Shown here piece by piece: positions 54,993 through 63,610 of a stretch of 64,000 nt of DNA. Position numbers and translations under genes: made by a program. This DNA is from Janthinobacterium lividum (GTDB lineage Bacteria; Pseudomonadota; Gammaproteobacteria; Burkholderiales; Burkholderiaceae_D): assembly GCF_011601275.1 (NCBI RefSeq), contig NZ_JAAOLY010000013.1:124001-188000 (forward strand), in the 5' to 3' direction. A model generated the notes under the pieces. The model was not told the origin of the DNA and made no database searches. It saw nothing but the letters and a program-made list of their open reading frames with translations. Numbering within the stretch: the stretch's first letter is position 1; every line of letters starts with the position of its first letter.

Positions 54993-55034
54993 CGTGATCT
55001 CCTGTGAGGTTATGTGGCAATCGAATTCGTCGAA

Positions 55035-55601
55035 TCAGGCTGCCTGACGGTGGCGCTTGTCGCTTTGCGCCAGATCAAACAGCGTTTGCAATTGCGCCTG
55101 GCCGTAGACCCAGTCGCCCAGGCGCGACTCGGCGTTGATATGGCCCAGCGCACCGCCATCAATATACTTGCAATTCCAGCGCCGTGCCCACTGCGCCGCG
55201 TGTTCGGCCGTCATCCACGGATCGGTCTGGCTGGCGATCAATATGCCGGGGCAAGGCAGCCGCTTTTGCGGCAATGCCTTCGCCACGCCAAACTTGTCCG
55301 GATCGGCCGGCCCCACCAGCAGCACGCCGGCCACGCCTTGCGGGTCGCGGGCCAGGCTGTGCGCCGTCGTCAGGCAGCCGAAGCTGTGGGCGACGATCAG
55401 GGTCGGGCGCGCATCTTGCCGGCGCACCTGGTCCAGGCGCGCCGACCAGGTGGCCAGATCGGGCGCGTTCCAGTCGTCCTGCTCGACCCGCTCGAATTGC
55501 GGATAAAGGCGCTGCCAGCGGCTCTGCCAGTGCTCGGGACCGCTGTTATGCAAGCCCGGCACGATCAGTACCCGGTAATCGGAAAAGCTGCGCAGCGCCA
55601 T
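55035..55601 (-). CDS. RBBP9/YdeN-type alpha/beta hydrolase
   Basis: A 188-residue serine hydrolase of the RBBP9 family: VLIVPGLHNSGPEHWQSRWQ near the start, the nucleophile in VAHSFGCL near residue 74, and a C-terminal His in the LGHINAESRLGDW segment. Bacterial members are short esterase-like proteins of unknown substrate. AAGGA precedes the ATG. It lies between sbp and the peroxiredoxin gene with short gaps on both sides, so it is probably cotranscribed with one or both. Confidence 0.87.
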   Translation of the reverse strand: MALRSFSDYRVLIVPGLHNSGPEHWQSRWQRLYPQFERVEQDDWNAPDLATWSARLDQVRRQDARPTLIVAHSFGCLTTAHSLARDPQGVAGVLLVGPADPDKFGVAKALPQKRLPCPGILIASQTDPWMTAEHAAQWARRWNCKYIDGGALGHINAESRLGDWVYGQAQLQTLFDLAQSDKRHRQAA

Positions 55602-55645
55602 GATGTGTCCTTTTAGTAACGGTCTGGCAATCGTGCCATCCGGTA

Positions 55646-56650
55646 TTACTTGGGCTGGTAGATCTGGTCGAAGATGCCGCCGTCGGCAAAGTGCGCCTTC
55701 TGTGCGGCCGTCCAGCCGCCGGCCACTTGCTCGATGGTGAACAGGTTGACCTTGGCGAATTGCGAGGCGTATTTCTTCGCCGCCTTGTCCGTTGCCGGAC
55801 GGTAGTAATTCTTGGCGATGATGTCTTGCGCTTCGTCCGTGTACAGATAGTTCAGGTAAGCCTCGGCCACCTTGCGCGTGCCGTGCTTGTCGGCAAACTT
55901 GTCGACGACGGCGACTGGCGGCTCGGCCAGGATGCTGACGGACGGCGTGATGATGTCGAACTTGGTCGGGCCCAATTCCTTGACGGCCAGATAAGCCTCG
56001 TTTTCCCAGGCGATCAGCACGTCGCCGATGCCGCGCTCAACGAACGTGGTGGTGGCGCCGCGCGCGCCGGAATCGAGCACGGGCACGTTCTTGTACAGTT
56101 TGCCGAGGAAATCCTTGGCTTTCGCTTCGTTGCCGCCCGGCTGGCGCAACGCATAGCCCCAGGCTGCCAGATGGTTCCAGCGGGCGCCGCCCGAAGTTTT
56201 CGGATTCGGCGTGATGACGGAGACGCCCGGCTTGATCAGGTCATTCCAATCCTTGATGCCTTTCGGGTTGCCCTTGCGCACCAGGAACACGATGGTCGAG
56301 GTATAGGGCGAGCTGTTGTGCGTCAGCCGCTTTTGCCAGTCGGCGGCCAGCAGCTTGTGCTCGGCCAGCGCGTCGATGTCGTAGGCCAGGGCCAAGGTGA
56401 CCACGTCCGCTTCCAGACCGTCGATGACGGCGCGCGCCTGCTTGCCGGAACCGCCGTGCGATTGCTTGATCTTGACGTTGTCGCCCGTCTTGCCTTTCCA
56501 CTCCTTGGCAAATGCCGTATTCACATCCTGGTACAGCTCGCGCGTCGGGTCGTACGACACGTTGAGCAGGGTGATATCGGCAGCCTGCGCCGTTTGCAGA
56601 AGGGCAAACGCGCTGATGGCGGCGGCAATGATGATTTTTTTCGACAGCAT
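55646..56650 (-). CDS. sbp: Sulfate-binding periplasmic protein
   Basis: A 334-residue substrate-binding protein with a signal peptide (residues 1-23, AQA-AD). The family stretches are [41 protein letters not shown], and [23 protein letters not shown]. It delivers sulfate (or thiosulfate) to CysTWA. It is separated from cysT by the hydrolase and peroxiredoxin genes, all in the same direction, so uptake and its binding protein are under related but perhaps separate promoters. Confidence 0.95.
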   Translation of the reverse strand: MLSKKIIIAAAISAFALLQTAQAADITLLNVSYDPTRELYQDVNTAFAKEWKGKTGDNVKIKQSHGGSGKQARAVIDGLEADVVTLALAYDIDALAEHKLLAADWQKRLTHNSSPYTSTIVFLVRKGNPKGIKDWNDLIKPGVSVITPNPKTSGGARWNHLAAWGYALRQPGGNEAKAKDFLGKLYKNVPVLDSGARGATTTFVERGIGDVLIAWENEAYLAVKELGPTKFDIITPSVSILAEPPVAVVDKFADKHGTRKVAEAYLNYLYTDEAQDIIAKNYYRPATDKAAKKYASQFAKVNLFTIEQVAGGWTAAQKAHFADGGIFDQIYQPK

Positions 56651-56780
56651 CTAAGATCCCCGTGTGGTTGAACTTTCAGAGCCACCAGATTACGGCGCCA
56701 TGGCCGTAAAGAGAACGAAGCGTTTCGCCGTTTGATATGCGATTTTCGCATAAGGCGAGCACTGAACGGGGGTTTAGTGC

Positions 56781-57164
56781 TTAATAAAAGCGGTTGAACA
56801 GGACGACAGCCCAGGTGGCGAAAGCCAGTATGCACGTCAGCAGTACGGCGGCGCTGCCGAAATCCTTGGCGTTTTTCGACAGCGGATGGCGTTCGAGCGA
56901 AATGCGGTCGACCACGGCTTCCAGGGCAGAATTGATGAGTTCGACGATCAATATGAGCAGCAGCACGCCGATCAGCACCAGTTTTTCAAAGGCGGAGATA
57001 CGCAGCAGCAAGGCAATCACCGTGCCGACGACGAACAGGCCCAGTTCCTGGCGGAACGCGTGTTCTTGGCGCCAGGCCGCCGTCAAGCCGTCGAGCGAGT
57101 AGAAAAAGGCGGAAAAAATCCGTTTCAAGCCGCTTTTGCTCTTGAATTCATTCACAGGTTGCAT
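56781..57164 (-). CDS. dgkA: Diacylglycerol kinase (prokaryotic DgkA)
   Basis: A 127-residue integral membrane kinase that recycles diacylglycerol to phosphatidic acid. Three helices are visible; the conserved active-site parts are RQEHAFRQELGL near residue 31 and ELINSALEAVVDRISLERHPLSK near 75-98. The ATG at 57164 is chosen because it begins the amphipathic N-terminal helix. It diverges from the IclR gene. Confidence 0.94.
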   Translation of the reverse strand: MQPVNEFKSKSGLKRIFSAFFYSLDGLTAAWRQEHAFRQELGLFVVGTVIALLLRISAFEKLVLIGVLLLILIVELINSALEAVVDRISLERHPLSKNAKDFGSAAVLLTCILAFATWAVVLFNRFY

Positions 57165-57317
57165 AGTTTTCCAAGGTTCAAAGGATGTCCAGCCGCCAAT
57201 TATGAGGGCCAATATGAGAATTGTGACAATTTATTCGCTGAATATCTCGGAACATTTCACTATTTTTTCACATCATGGTATAAAGAAGCATGAATACTGC
57301 ATTGCACCAAATCCATC

Positions 57318-58097
57318 ATGAAAATTGAACCGGTCGCTGCCCCGAAGACGACGATCCAGGTGATCGAACGCATGGTCGCCCTGCTCGATGCCCTGGCCAA
57401 ATATTCCGACCCGGTCAGCCTGAAGGAATTGTCCAAAGTATCGGGCCTGCACCCCTCGACGGCGCACCGCATCCTCAACGACATGGTGCTGACGCGCTTT
57501 GTTGACCGCATCGAACCGGGTACCTACCGGCTGGGCATGCGCCTGCTGGAACTGGGCAATGTGGTGAAAAGCCGCCTCAGCGTGCGCGAAGCGGCGCTGG
57601 ACTTCATGCGCCAGCTGCACAAGAAAACCCAGCAAACGATCAACCTGTCCGTGCGTCAGGGCGACGAGATCGTCTACATCGACCGCGCATTTTCCGAACG
57701 CTCGGGCATGCAGGTGGTACGCGCCATCGGCGGCCGCGGCCCGCTGCACCTGACCTCGACCGGCAAGCTGTTCCTCTCCGTCGATGAGCCGAAAGCCATC
57801 CGCGCGTATGCCACGCGCACGGGCTTGGCCGGGCACAACAAGAATTCCATCACGGATTTGCAAAAGCTCGAGCGCGAACTGAGCCTGGTGCGCGAACGCG
57901 GCTATGCGCGCGACAATGAAGAGCTGGAATTGGGCGTGCGCTGCATGGCCGCCGGCATCCGCGACGATACAGGCAAGCTGATCGCCGGCCTGTCGATCTC
58001 GGCGCCAGCCGACCGCCTGCAGGATGAGTGGCTGGTGGACCTCGTGGAAACGGCCAACCAGATTTCCGTCACCCTGGGTTTTATCCCGCAAGACTAA
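57318..58097 (+). CDS. IclR family transcriptional regulator
   Basis: A 259-residue IclR-type regulator: an N-terminal winged helix (VIERMVALLDALAKYSDPVSLKELSKVSGLHPSTAHRILNDM-type, residues 13-55) and a GAF-like effector domain (about 80-255) with SERSGMQVVRAIGGRGPLHLTSTGKLFL. The effector and target genes are not evident; it diverges from dgkA, which is an unlikely target. A perfect 14-bp terminator hairpin follows it. Confidence 0.91.
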   Translation: MKIEPVAAPKTTIQVIERMVALLDALAKYSDPVSLKELSKVSGLHPSTAHRILNDMVLTRFVDRIEPGTYRLGMRLLELGNVVKSRLSVREAALDFMRQLHKKTQQTINLSVRQGDEIVYIDRAFSERSGMQVVRAIGGRGPLHLTSTGKLFLSVDEPKAIRAYATRTGLAGHNKNSITDLQKLERELSLVRERGYARDNEELELGVRCMAAGIRDDTGKLIAGLSISAPADRLQDEWLVDLVETANQISVTLGFIPQD

Positions 58098-58130
58098 GAA
58101 ACAGGGCAGCAACGCTGCCCTGTTTCTTTT
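58097..58130. terminator. Bidirectional terminator between the IclR and PBP7-like genes
   Basis: AGAAACAGGGCAGC and GCTGCCCTGTTTCT form a perfect 14-bp stem with a 3-nt loop and a following T-run; it serves both convergent genes. Confidence 0.85.
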
Positions 58131-59202
58131 AGCCGCCGGGCAAACTCATGTTGGCAGGTTTCAATGCTTCCAGCCACTTGCGCATGCGTCCCGCATCGGC
58201 CGTGCGCGACTGTTTTCCCTTGGAATCGAGGAAGACCATGATCACGGCCCGTCCTTCGATGACGGCCTGCATCATCAAACAACGTCCCGCCTCGTTGATG
58301 AAGCCCGTCTTTTGCAAGCCGATTTCCCAGCCCGGGTTGGCCACCAGATGATTCGTATTGCCGAACTGCATGGGCTGGCCGCTGGCTTCGACGATGGCTT
58401 TAGGGTCCGTCGAGTACTCGCGCAGCAGCGGATGGCGGAAAGCGGCCATGGCCAGCTTGCCCAGGTCGCGCGCGCTGGCCACGTTCATTTTCGACAGGCC
58501 GCTGGAATCGACGTAATGCGTATCCATCATGCCCAGCTGGCGCGCCTTGCTGTTCATGGCGTCGACAAACGCCGGCAAGCCGCCCGGATAATTGCGGCCC
58601 AGCGCCGAGGCGGCGCGGTTTTCCGAGCTCATCAGGGCGATGTGCAGCATATTCGCGCGCGTCAATTGCGAACCCACTTTCAGGCGCGAGCTGCTGAACT
58701 TGGCGCGGTCGACGTCCTCGTCCGTAATCGTCAGCAATTCATCCATGTCCTGGTGCGCTTCGACCACCACCAGGCCCGTCATCATCTTGGTGATGGAGGC
58801 GATGGGCAAGGCAACATTCGAATTCTTTTCAAACAGCACTTCCGAATTGGCCTGGTCCAGCACCAGCGCCACGCTCGACTTGAGGTCGAGCGGATCGCGC
58901 GTGAGGTTCAGGCCGGCCAGGTCGCCCATGGTGGGCATCGGTGCGGCCATGGGCACGGCCACGCTGCTGATTTTTTGATAGATGACCTTGCGTTTGCCGC
59001 GCACCATGACGACCCGGCGCACGCTCTTTTCGCGCGGCGCGGCCGTCGCGCCCTTGCGCAGCACGACTTTGACTTTCTTGGTGTTGTGTTTCTTGGAGGC
59101 TGAGGATTTGCCGTTCGCTTCCTTGGCGTGCACGGCCGCAGCCGGCGCCAGTGCAAACAGCAGGGAAGCCAGGACACCCAGCGCAAGTTTAAACTTAGCC
59201 AT
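58129..59202 (-). CDS. pbpG: D-alanyl-D-alanine endopeptidase (PBP7/8-like)
   Basis: A 357-residue low-molecular-weight penicillin-binding protein that cuts peptide cross-links in the periplasm. It has a signal peptide (about residues 1-26) and a basic Lys/Arg-rich segment (about 30-75). The peptidase S11 domain has the three active-site motifs S136-I-T-K139, S193-E-N195 and K298-T-G300. The long basic insertion before the catalytic domain is unusual and may bind wall polymers. GGGGAA precedes the ATG. Confidence 0.93.
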   Translation of the reverse strand: MAKFKLALGVLASLLFALAPAAAVHAKEANGKSSASKKHNTKKVKVVLRKGATAAPREKSVRRVVMVRGKRKVIYQKISSVAVPMAAPMPTMGDLAGLNLTRDPLDLKSSVALVLDQANSEVLFEKNSNVALPIASITKMMTGLVVVEAHQDMDELLTITDEDVDRAKFSSSRLKVGSQLTRANMLHIALMSSENRAASALGRNYPGGLPAFVDAMNSKARQLGMMDTHYVDSSGLSKMNVASARDLGKLAMAAFRHPLLREYSTDPKAIVEASGQPMQFGNTNHLVANPGWEIGLQKTGFINEAGRCLMMQAVIEGRAVIMVFLDSKGKQSRTADAGRMRKWLEALKPANMSLPGG

Positions 59203-59378
59203 TCGATAATTCCCCGTGAAGCTGTTGCCTTATTGCAGTGTAGCGAAATGCAGAGTAATCGCAAGCCTATTTAACAGTTAGGACAGTATTTATTGCAGCA
59301 CTGAAATACAAATCGTTGGCGATCAGCAAACAAGCTCATCCTTAATCGGCTGTTTGCCTGCTCTGTTCGTTGGCATGT

Positions 59379-60098
59379 CTATTTGTCCGCGAATTTAACA
59401 AAGCCGGCCAGCGGTTCGCGTTGCGTGCTCAGGCGGTTCTCGATCTTGTCCGGATCGGCATAGCCAAGGGCCATGCCGCACACCACCATTTCGCTGGCCG
59501 GCACGCCCAGTTCGTCGCGAATAATGTCATGGTAATGGATGAAGGCCGCCTGCGGGCACGTGTCGAGCCCGCGCGCGCGCGCCGCCAGCATGATATTTTG
59601 CAAAAACATGCCGTAGTCGAGCCAGGAACCCTGTTCCAGCACCCGTTCGATGGTAAAGATCAGGCCGACGGGCGCATCGAAAAACTGGAAATTGCGTCCA
59701 TGCTGGGCAGCCATGCCGACCGTATCGCCCCGCTCCAGGCCCAGCAGCTGATACAGGTCCAGGCCGATCTTGCGGCGGCGTTCGATGAACGGCGCCGTCC
59801 ACTGGCGCGGGTAATAGATATATGACGCCGTGCGCGCGGGCGCATCGGGCGCGTTCGGCGCGGCATAGGCGGCCAGGATGCGGCGCGACAGGCGCGCGCG
59901 CGCCTCGCCCGACAGCACATACACTTTCCACGGCTGCATGTTGGCGCCCGAGGGCGCGCGCGCCGCCACTTCCAGGATGCGCGCGATATCGTCCTGCGCC
60001 ACCGGCGTGGGCAAAAAGGCGCGAATCGAACGACGCGATAGAATGACGGCGTCGACGGCTTGCTGCGCCGCCTGTGTTTCAGATGCTTGCTTGTTCAC
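59379..60098 (-). CDS. Nitroreductase family protein
   Basis: A 239-residue FMN-dependent nitroreductase. SRRSIRAFLPTPVAQDDIARILEVAARAPSGANMQPW-type sequence (FMN-phosphate binding) lies at the N terminus; GWSxxT-like parts are replaced by YGMFLQNIMLAARARGLDTCPQ near residue 165, and GMALGYADPDKIENR lies near the end. The start is GTG at 60098, with GGAG about 9 bases before it; longer frames run into the DMT transporter gene. It lies 19 bases after that transporter, so the two are probably one unit. Confidence 0.9.
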   Translation of the reverse strand: MNKQASETQAAQQAVDAVILSRRSIRAFLPTPVAQDDIARILEVAARAPSGANMQPWKVYVLSGEARARLSRRILAAYAAPNAPDAPARTASYIYYPRQWTAPFIERRRKIGLDLYQLLGLERGDTVGMAAQHGRNFQFFDAPVGLIFTIERVLEQGSWLDYGMFLQNIMLAARARGLDTCPQAAFIHYHDIIRDELGVPASEMVVCGMALGYADPDKIENRLSTQREPLAGFVKFADK

Positions 60099-60117
60099 TG
60101 CCCTGCTCTCCTGCTCT

Positions 60118-61035
60118 CTACTTCTTGACGACAAACACGACGCCAACCACGGCCACCAGCATGCCGGCGATGCCCAGCATATTGAATGCTTCGCCAAACA
60201 TCAGCCAGGCCATCACGGCCGTCGTGGGCGGCGTCAGGTACAGCAAGCCCGTCACTTTCGTGGCGTCGCTGCGGCGGATCAGGGCGAACAGCAGGAAGAT
60301 GGCGCCGATGGATAGCACGAGTACCGACCACAGCAAGGCGCCGATGAAATTCGCCGTCCATTGCACATTGCTGAAATGCAGGTCCAGCCCTTCGTAATAT
60401 AGGGCGAATGGCAAGACCACGACGATGGAGGCGGCAAACTGCACCACCGTGCCGGTGCGCAAGTCGAATTGCGGACAGTGGCGTTTTTGGTACATGGTGC
60501 CGGCCGTCATCGACAGCAGCGCGAACACGCACAACAGCACGCTTTCCACGGTCAGGCCAACGAGGTTGATCTTCGCATACACAACGAGGGCCACGCCCAG
60601 CAAGCCGAAGAACAGGCCCAGCCACTGGCGCGGGCGCACGGATTCACCGATCAGCGGTGCGGCGCAGGCCGTCAACACGGGCTGCATGCCCACGATCAGG
60701 GCGGACAGGCCGGCCGGCATGCCCAGCTTGATGGCGCACCAGACGCCGGCCAGATAGCCCGCTTGCATCAAGATGCCGGCCACGGCGATCTGGCGGAACT
60801 GTCCCACGGGCCACGGCGCGCGCAACAGCAGCACCAGCGGCAGCAGGATCACCAGCACGCCCAGGAAGCGCAGCAGCAAAAAGGTCAGCGGGGGCGCGTA
60901 CGGCAAGCCGAACTTGGCGACGATAAAACCTGTGCTCCATAACAACACAAAGAAGCCAGGCAAGGCCATCGGCGTCAGAGTGGTCAGAAGAGAGGCTTTG
61001 CCGCTGGCGCCAGCCGCGGCGGGAAGATTGGACAT
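60118..61035 (-). CDS. EamA/DMT family transporter
   Basis: A 305-residue inner-membrane protein with ten predicted helices in two EamA repeats (LLWSTGFIVAKFGLPYAPPLTFLLLRF in the first, GAIFLLFALIRRSDATKVTGLLYLTPPTTAVMAWLMFGE in the second). Members export amino acids or other metabolites. The ATG at 61035 is chosen by fit to the family; longer in-frame starts at 61101 and 61290 add sequence with no family likeness. The nitroreductase downstream may share its substrate. Confidence 0.88.
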   Translation of the reverse strand: MSNLPAAAGASGKASLLTTLTPMALPGFFVLLWSTGFIVAKFGLPYAPPLTFLLLRFLGVLVILLPLVLLLRAPWPVGQFRQIAVAGILMQAGYLAGVWCAIKLGMPAGLSALIVGMQPVLTACAAPLIGESVRPRQWLGLFFGLLGVALVVYAKINLVGLTVESVLLCVFALLSMTAGTMYQKRHCPQFDLRTGTVVQFAASIVVVLPFALYYEGLDLHFSNVQWTANFIGALLWSVLVLSIGAIFLLFALIRRSDATKVTGLLYLTPPTTAVMAWLMFGEAFNMLGIAGMLVAVVGVVFVVKK

Positions 61036-61384
61036 GGTATCAACTCGGGAAACAGGATCGGCACCGGGTGCTGCGCCAGTGCGGGAGGCAAAGTCTAGCA
61101 TGCTGCGCCGCAATCGTCCCTGTAGCGCTGGAAATGATAGTTTAGGCATAAACCATTGACACCTAGAAATCAAATATTTCTCTTTAGAAACAATGACTTT
61201 TGATGCAAATCTATTCAATTGTTGCATCGCACAAGAAACGCTTGACTTCGTTTTTTTTAACCGTAGAATAGGGTTTGTTGCGTTGCACAATTCTTGTTCA
61301 GCTTGAAAAATTTAGATTCACCTGCTTTCCCAAACGGTACACGCAGCATCAAATTAACCAGATTTCGATTTTTTGGAGATTTAT
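61036..61384. other. 349-base divergent region between the DMT transporter and phasin genes
   Basis: It holds the phasin promoter with two PhaR-like sites (61219-61290). The A/T-rich left half probably carries the DMT promoter on the minus strand. No further gene is visible. Confidence 0.5.
61219..61290 (+). promoter_or_regulatory. Two PhaR-like sites flanking the phasin promoter
   Basis: TTGTTGCATCGCACAA (61219-61234) and TTGTTGCGTTGCACAA (61275-61290) are near-identical 16-base, partly palindromic repeats, 56 bases apart. The promoter lies between them: TTGACT at 61242-61247 and TAGAAT at 61264-61269 with a 16-base spacer. One site is thus upstream of -35 and the other covers the likely start of transcription. 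This is the arrangement described for PhaR control of phaP in Ralstonia eutropha. Confidence 0.75.
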
Positions 61385-61951
61385 ATGTTTTCAATTCCTG
61401 AGCAATTTTCGTCCGCTACCAAAGCCAACCTGGAAGCCCAATTCGCCCTGTTCTCGTCGCTGACGGGCAAAGCCTTCGAAGGCATCGAAAAGATCGTCGA
61501 ACTGAACCTGACCGCCGCCAAAGCGACCCTGGAAGAATCGACCGCCGCCGCCAAGCAATTGCTGTCGGCAAAAGATCCACAAGAATTCTTCTCGCTGAGC
61601 GCTGCTCAAGCCCAGCCTAGCGCCGAAAAAGCCATCGCTTACGGCCGTCACCTGGCTGCCATCACGTCCGGCACCCAAGCAGAGTTCAGCAAAGCAGCTG
61701 AATCGCAAATCGCTGAAACCAACCGCAAGGTAATTTCGCTGGTGGAAGAAGTCACCAAGAACGCGCCAGCCGGTTCGGAAAACGCCGTCGCCATCCTGAA
61801 AAGCGCCATCGGCAACGCCAATGCAGGCTACGAGCAATTCTCGAAAACCAGCAAGCAAGCCGTCGAAGCCATCGAAGCGAACCTGGCATCGGCCGTGAAC
61901 CAGTTCACGCAAGCGGCTGAAAAAGTCGTTCCGCGCGCTGCCGCCAAGTAA
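61385..61951 (+). CDS. phaP: Phasin (PHA-granule-associated protein)
   Basis: A 188-residue phasin: almost wholly helical, with heptad-like alanine-rich sequence ([27 protein letters not shown] near the start; [18 protein letters not shown] mid-protein). Phasins coat polyhydroxyalkanoate granules and set their size. TTTTGGAGATT precedes the ATG. The flanking PhaR-like repeats support control by PHA level. The gene is monogenic, with a terminator about 100 bases downstream. The codon usage is strongly biased, as in highly expressed genes. Confidence 0.95.
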   Translation: MFSIPEQFSSATKANLEAQFALFSSLTGKAFEGIEKIVELNLTAAKATLEESTAAAKQLLSAKDPQEFFSLSAAQAQPSAEKAIAYGRHLAAITSGTQAEFSKAAESQIAETNRKVISLVEEVTKNAPAGSENAVAILKSAIGNANAGYEQFSKTSKQAVEAIEANLASAVNQFTQAAEKVVPRAAAK

Positions 61952-62054
61952 TTCCTGCGCGACCGCTACGGCGGTCCGCTAAGTAATCCTCGGGGGTTAC
62001 TTTAATACCAGCTCCTCCAGGCATCCATCCCGTACTTCCCCGACGGATGCCATT

Positions 62055-62082
62055 ATGCCCCAGCCCAGCTGGGGCATTTTTT
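62055..62082. terminator. Terminator between the phasin gene and livF
   Basis: ATGCCCCAGC pairs with the following GCTGGGGCAT, and a run of six T follows. A second, weaker hairpin (AAGTAA...TTACTT, 61980-62001) lies nearer the phasin stop. Confidence 0.8.
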
Positions 62083-62090
62083 ATGCGCGC

Positions 62091-62828
62091 TTACTCGCCC
62101 AGATACGCCGCCTTCACGCGCGGATCGTCGAGCATGGCGGCCGCGTTGCCACCCATGGTGACCAGGCCTGAATCCATCACATAGCCGCGGTGCGCCGCTT
62201 GCAGGGCCAAACGGGCATTCTGTTCGACCAGCAAGATCGTGATGCCTTCGGACGACACCTTGCGGATTACCTCGAAGATTTTCTCGACCATGATGGGCGA
62301 CAGGCCCATCGACGGCTCGTCGAGCAACAGCAATTTCGGATGACTCATCAGTGCGCGCGCCATGGCCAGCATCTGCTGCTCGCCGCCCGACAGGGTGCCG
62401 GCCATCTGCGCCGCCCGTTCCTTCAGGCGCGGGAACACGTCGAACCACTTGGCAATATCGTCCTCGATACCGGCCTTGTCCGTGCGCGTGTAAGCGCCCA
62501 TCATGAGGTTTTCGCGGATCGACATGCGGGTAAACACGCCCCGCCCTTCCGGCACCATGGCCAGTTTTCTTTCCACCAAATGAAACGATTTCGTCCCCTT
62601 GAGGGACTCACCTAGGTAGCTGATCGTACCTACGATCTTGCAGGCCGGCAACGTGCCCGTGATGGCTTTCAAGGTCGTCGTCTTGCCGGCGCCGTTCGCG
62701 CCGATCAAGGCGATCAGCTCGCCCTCGTTCACTTCCAGGTCAATGCCTTTCACGGCCTTGATGCCGCCGTAGGCCACGTGCAAGCCCGATACCTTCAATA
62801 CATTCTTGTTCAAGCCATCGTTACTCAT
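62091..62828 (-). CDS. livF: Branched-chain amino acid ABC transporter ATP-binding protein LivF
   Basis: A 245-residue ABC ATPase with Walker A GANGAGKT at 43-50, signature LSGGEQQMLAMARAL near 142 and Walker B KLLLLDEPSMGLSP near 160. The C-terminal part has the LivF-type ARLALQAAHRGYVMDSGLV. The ATG at 62828 overlaps the livG stop; longer frames lie inside livG. With LivG it energises import of Leu, Ile, Val or related amino acids or amides. Confidence 0.94.
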   Translation of the reverse strand: MSNDGLNKNVLKVSGLHVAYGGIKAVKGIDLEVNEGELIALIGANGAGKTTTLKAITGTLPACKIVGTISYLGESLKGTKSFHLVERKLAMVPEGRGVFTRMSIRENLMMGAYTRTDKAGIEDDIAKWFDVFPRLKERAAQMAGTLSGGEQQMLAMARALMSHPKLLLLDEPSMGLSPIMVEKIFEVIRKVSSEGITILLVEQNARLALQAAHRGYVMDSGLVTMGGNAAAMLDDPRVKAAYLGE

Positions 62829-63598
62829 GCGTGCGATCCTCCCAGATAAGCCTCGATGACGGCCGGGTTCTGTTGTATTTCGGCCGGCAAGCCTTCCGCG
62901 ATGCGCTTGCCATACTCGAGCACCGTGATGCGGTCGCACAGTCCCATCATCAGTTTCACGTCGTGCTCGATCAACAGCACGGTCTTGCCTTCAGCCTTGA
63001 TTTTCACCAACAGCTCGCGCAGGGCCAGCTTTTCCGTCGCGTTCATGCCGGCCGCCGGCTCGTCGAGCGCCAGCAGTTGCGGGTCGGTGGCCAGCGCGCG
63101 GGCGATTTCCAGGCGCCGCTGGTCGCCGTACGACAGGAAGCGCGCCGTGCGGCTGGCGAACTGGGCAATGCCAACGAAGTCGAGCAGCTCCATGGCCCGC
63201 TTGCGGATCGACGCCTCTTCCTCGCGCGCCGCCTTGTGGCGGAAGATGGCGCCAAACACGCCTTGGTGCGAGCGCACATGACGTCCCACCATGACGTTTT
63301 CCAGCGCCGTCATGTCGCCAAACAAACGGATGTTCTGGAAGGTGCGCGCAATGCCCGCCTTGGCCACCTTGTGCGGCGCGGATGGTGAATACGGCTTGCC
63401 GGCCAGCTCGAAAGTGCCCGTGTCGGGCTGGTACAGGCCCGTGATCACGTTGAAAAACGTCGTCTTGCCGGCCCCGTTCGGGCCGATCAAGCCATAGATC
63501 TGGCCTTGCCGGATGGTAATGCCCACGTCGGTGAGCGCCTGCAAGCCGCCAAAACGTTTATTCACGCCGGCAATATTGAGAATGATCTGTTCGCTCAT
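62825..63598 (-). CDS. livG: Branched-chain amino acid ABC transporter ATP-binding protein LivG
   Basis: A 257-residue ABC ATPase with Walker A GPNGAGKT at 39-46, the LivG-type insertion between Walker A and the signature (GIARTFQNIRLFGDMTALENVMVGRH), LSYGDQRRLEIARAL as signature and LALDEPAAGMN as Walker B. GGGAGGG precedes the ATG. It is followed by livF (overlap 4 bases) and preceded by livM. Confidence 0.95.
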   Translation of the reverse strand: MSEQIILNIAGVNKRFGGLQALTDVGITIRQGQIYGLIGPNGAGKTTFFNVITGLYQPDTGTFELAGKPYSPSAPHKVAKAGIARTFQNIRLFGDMTALENVMVGRHVRSHQGVFGAIFRHKAAREEEASIRKRAMELLDFVGIAQFASRTARFLSYGDQRRLEIARALATDPQLLALDEPAAGMNATEKLALRELLVKIKAEGKTVLLIEHDVKLMMGLCDRITVLEYGKRIAEGLPAEIQQNPAVIEAYLGGSHA

Positions 63599-63610
63599 GC
63601 TATCCCTCCC

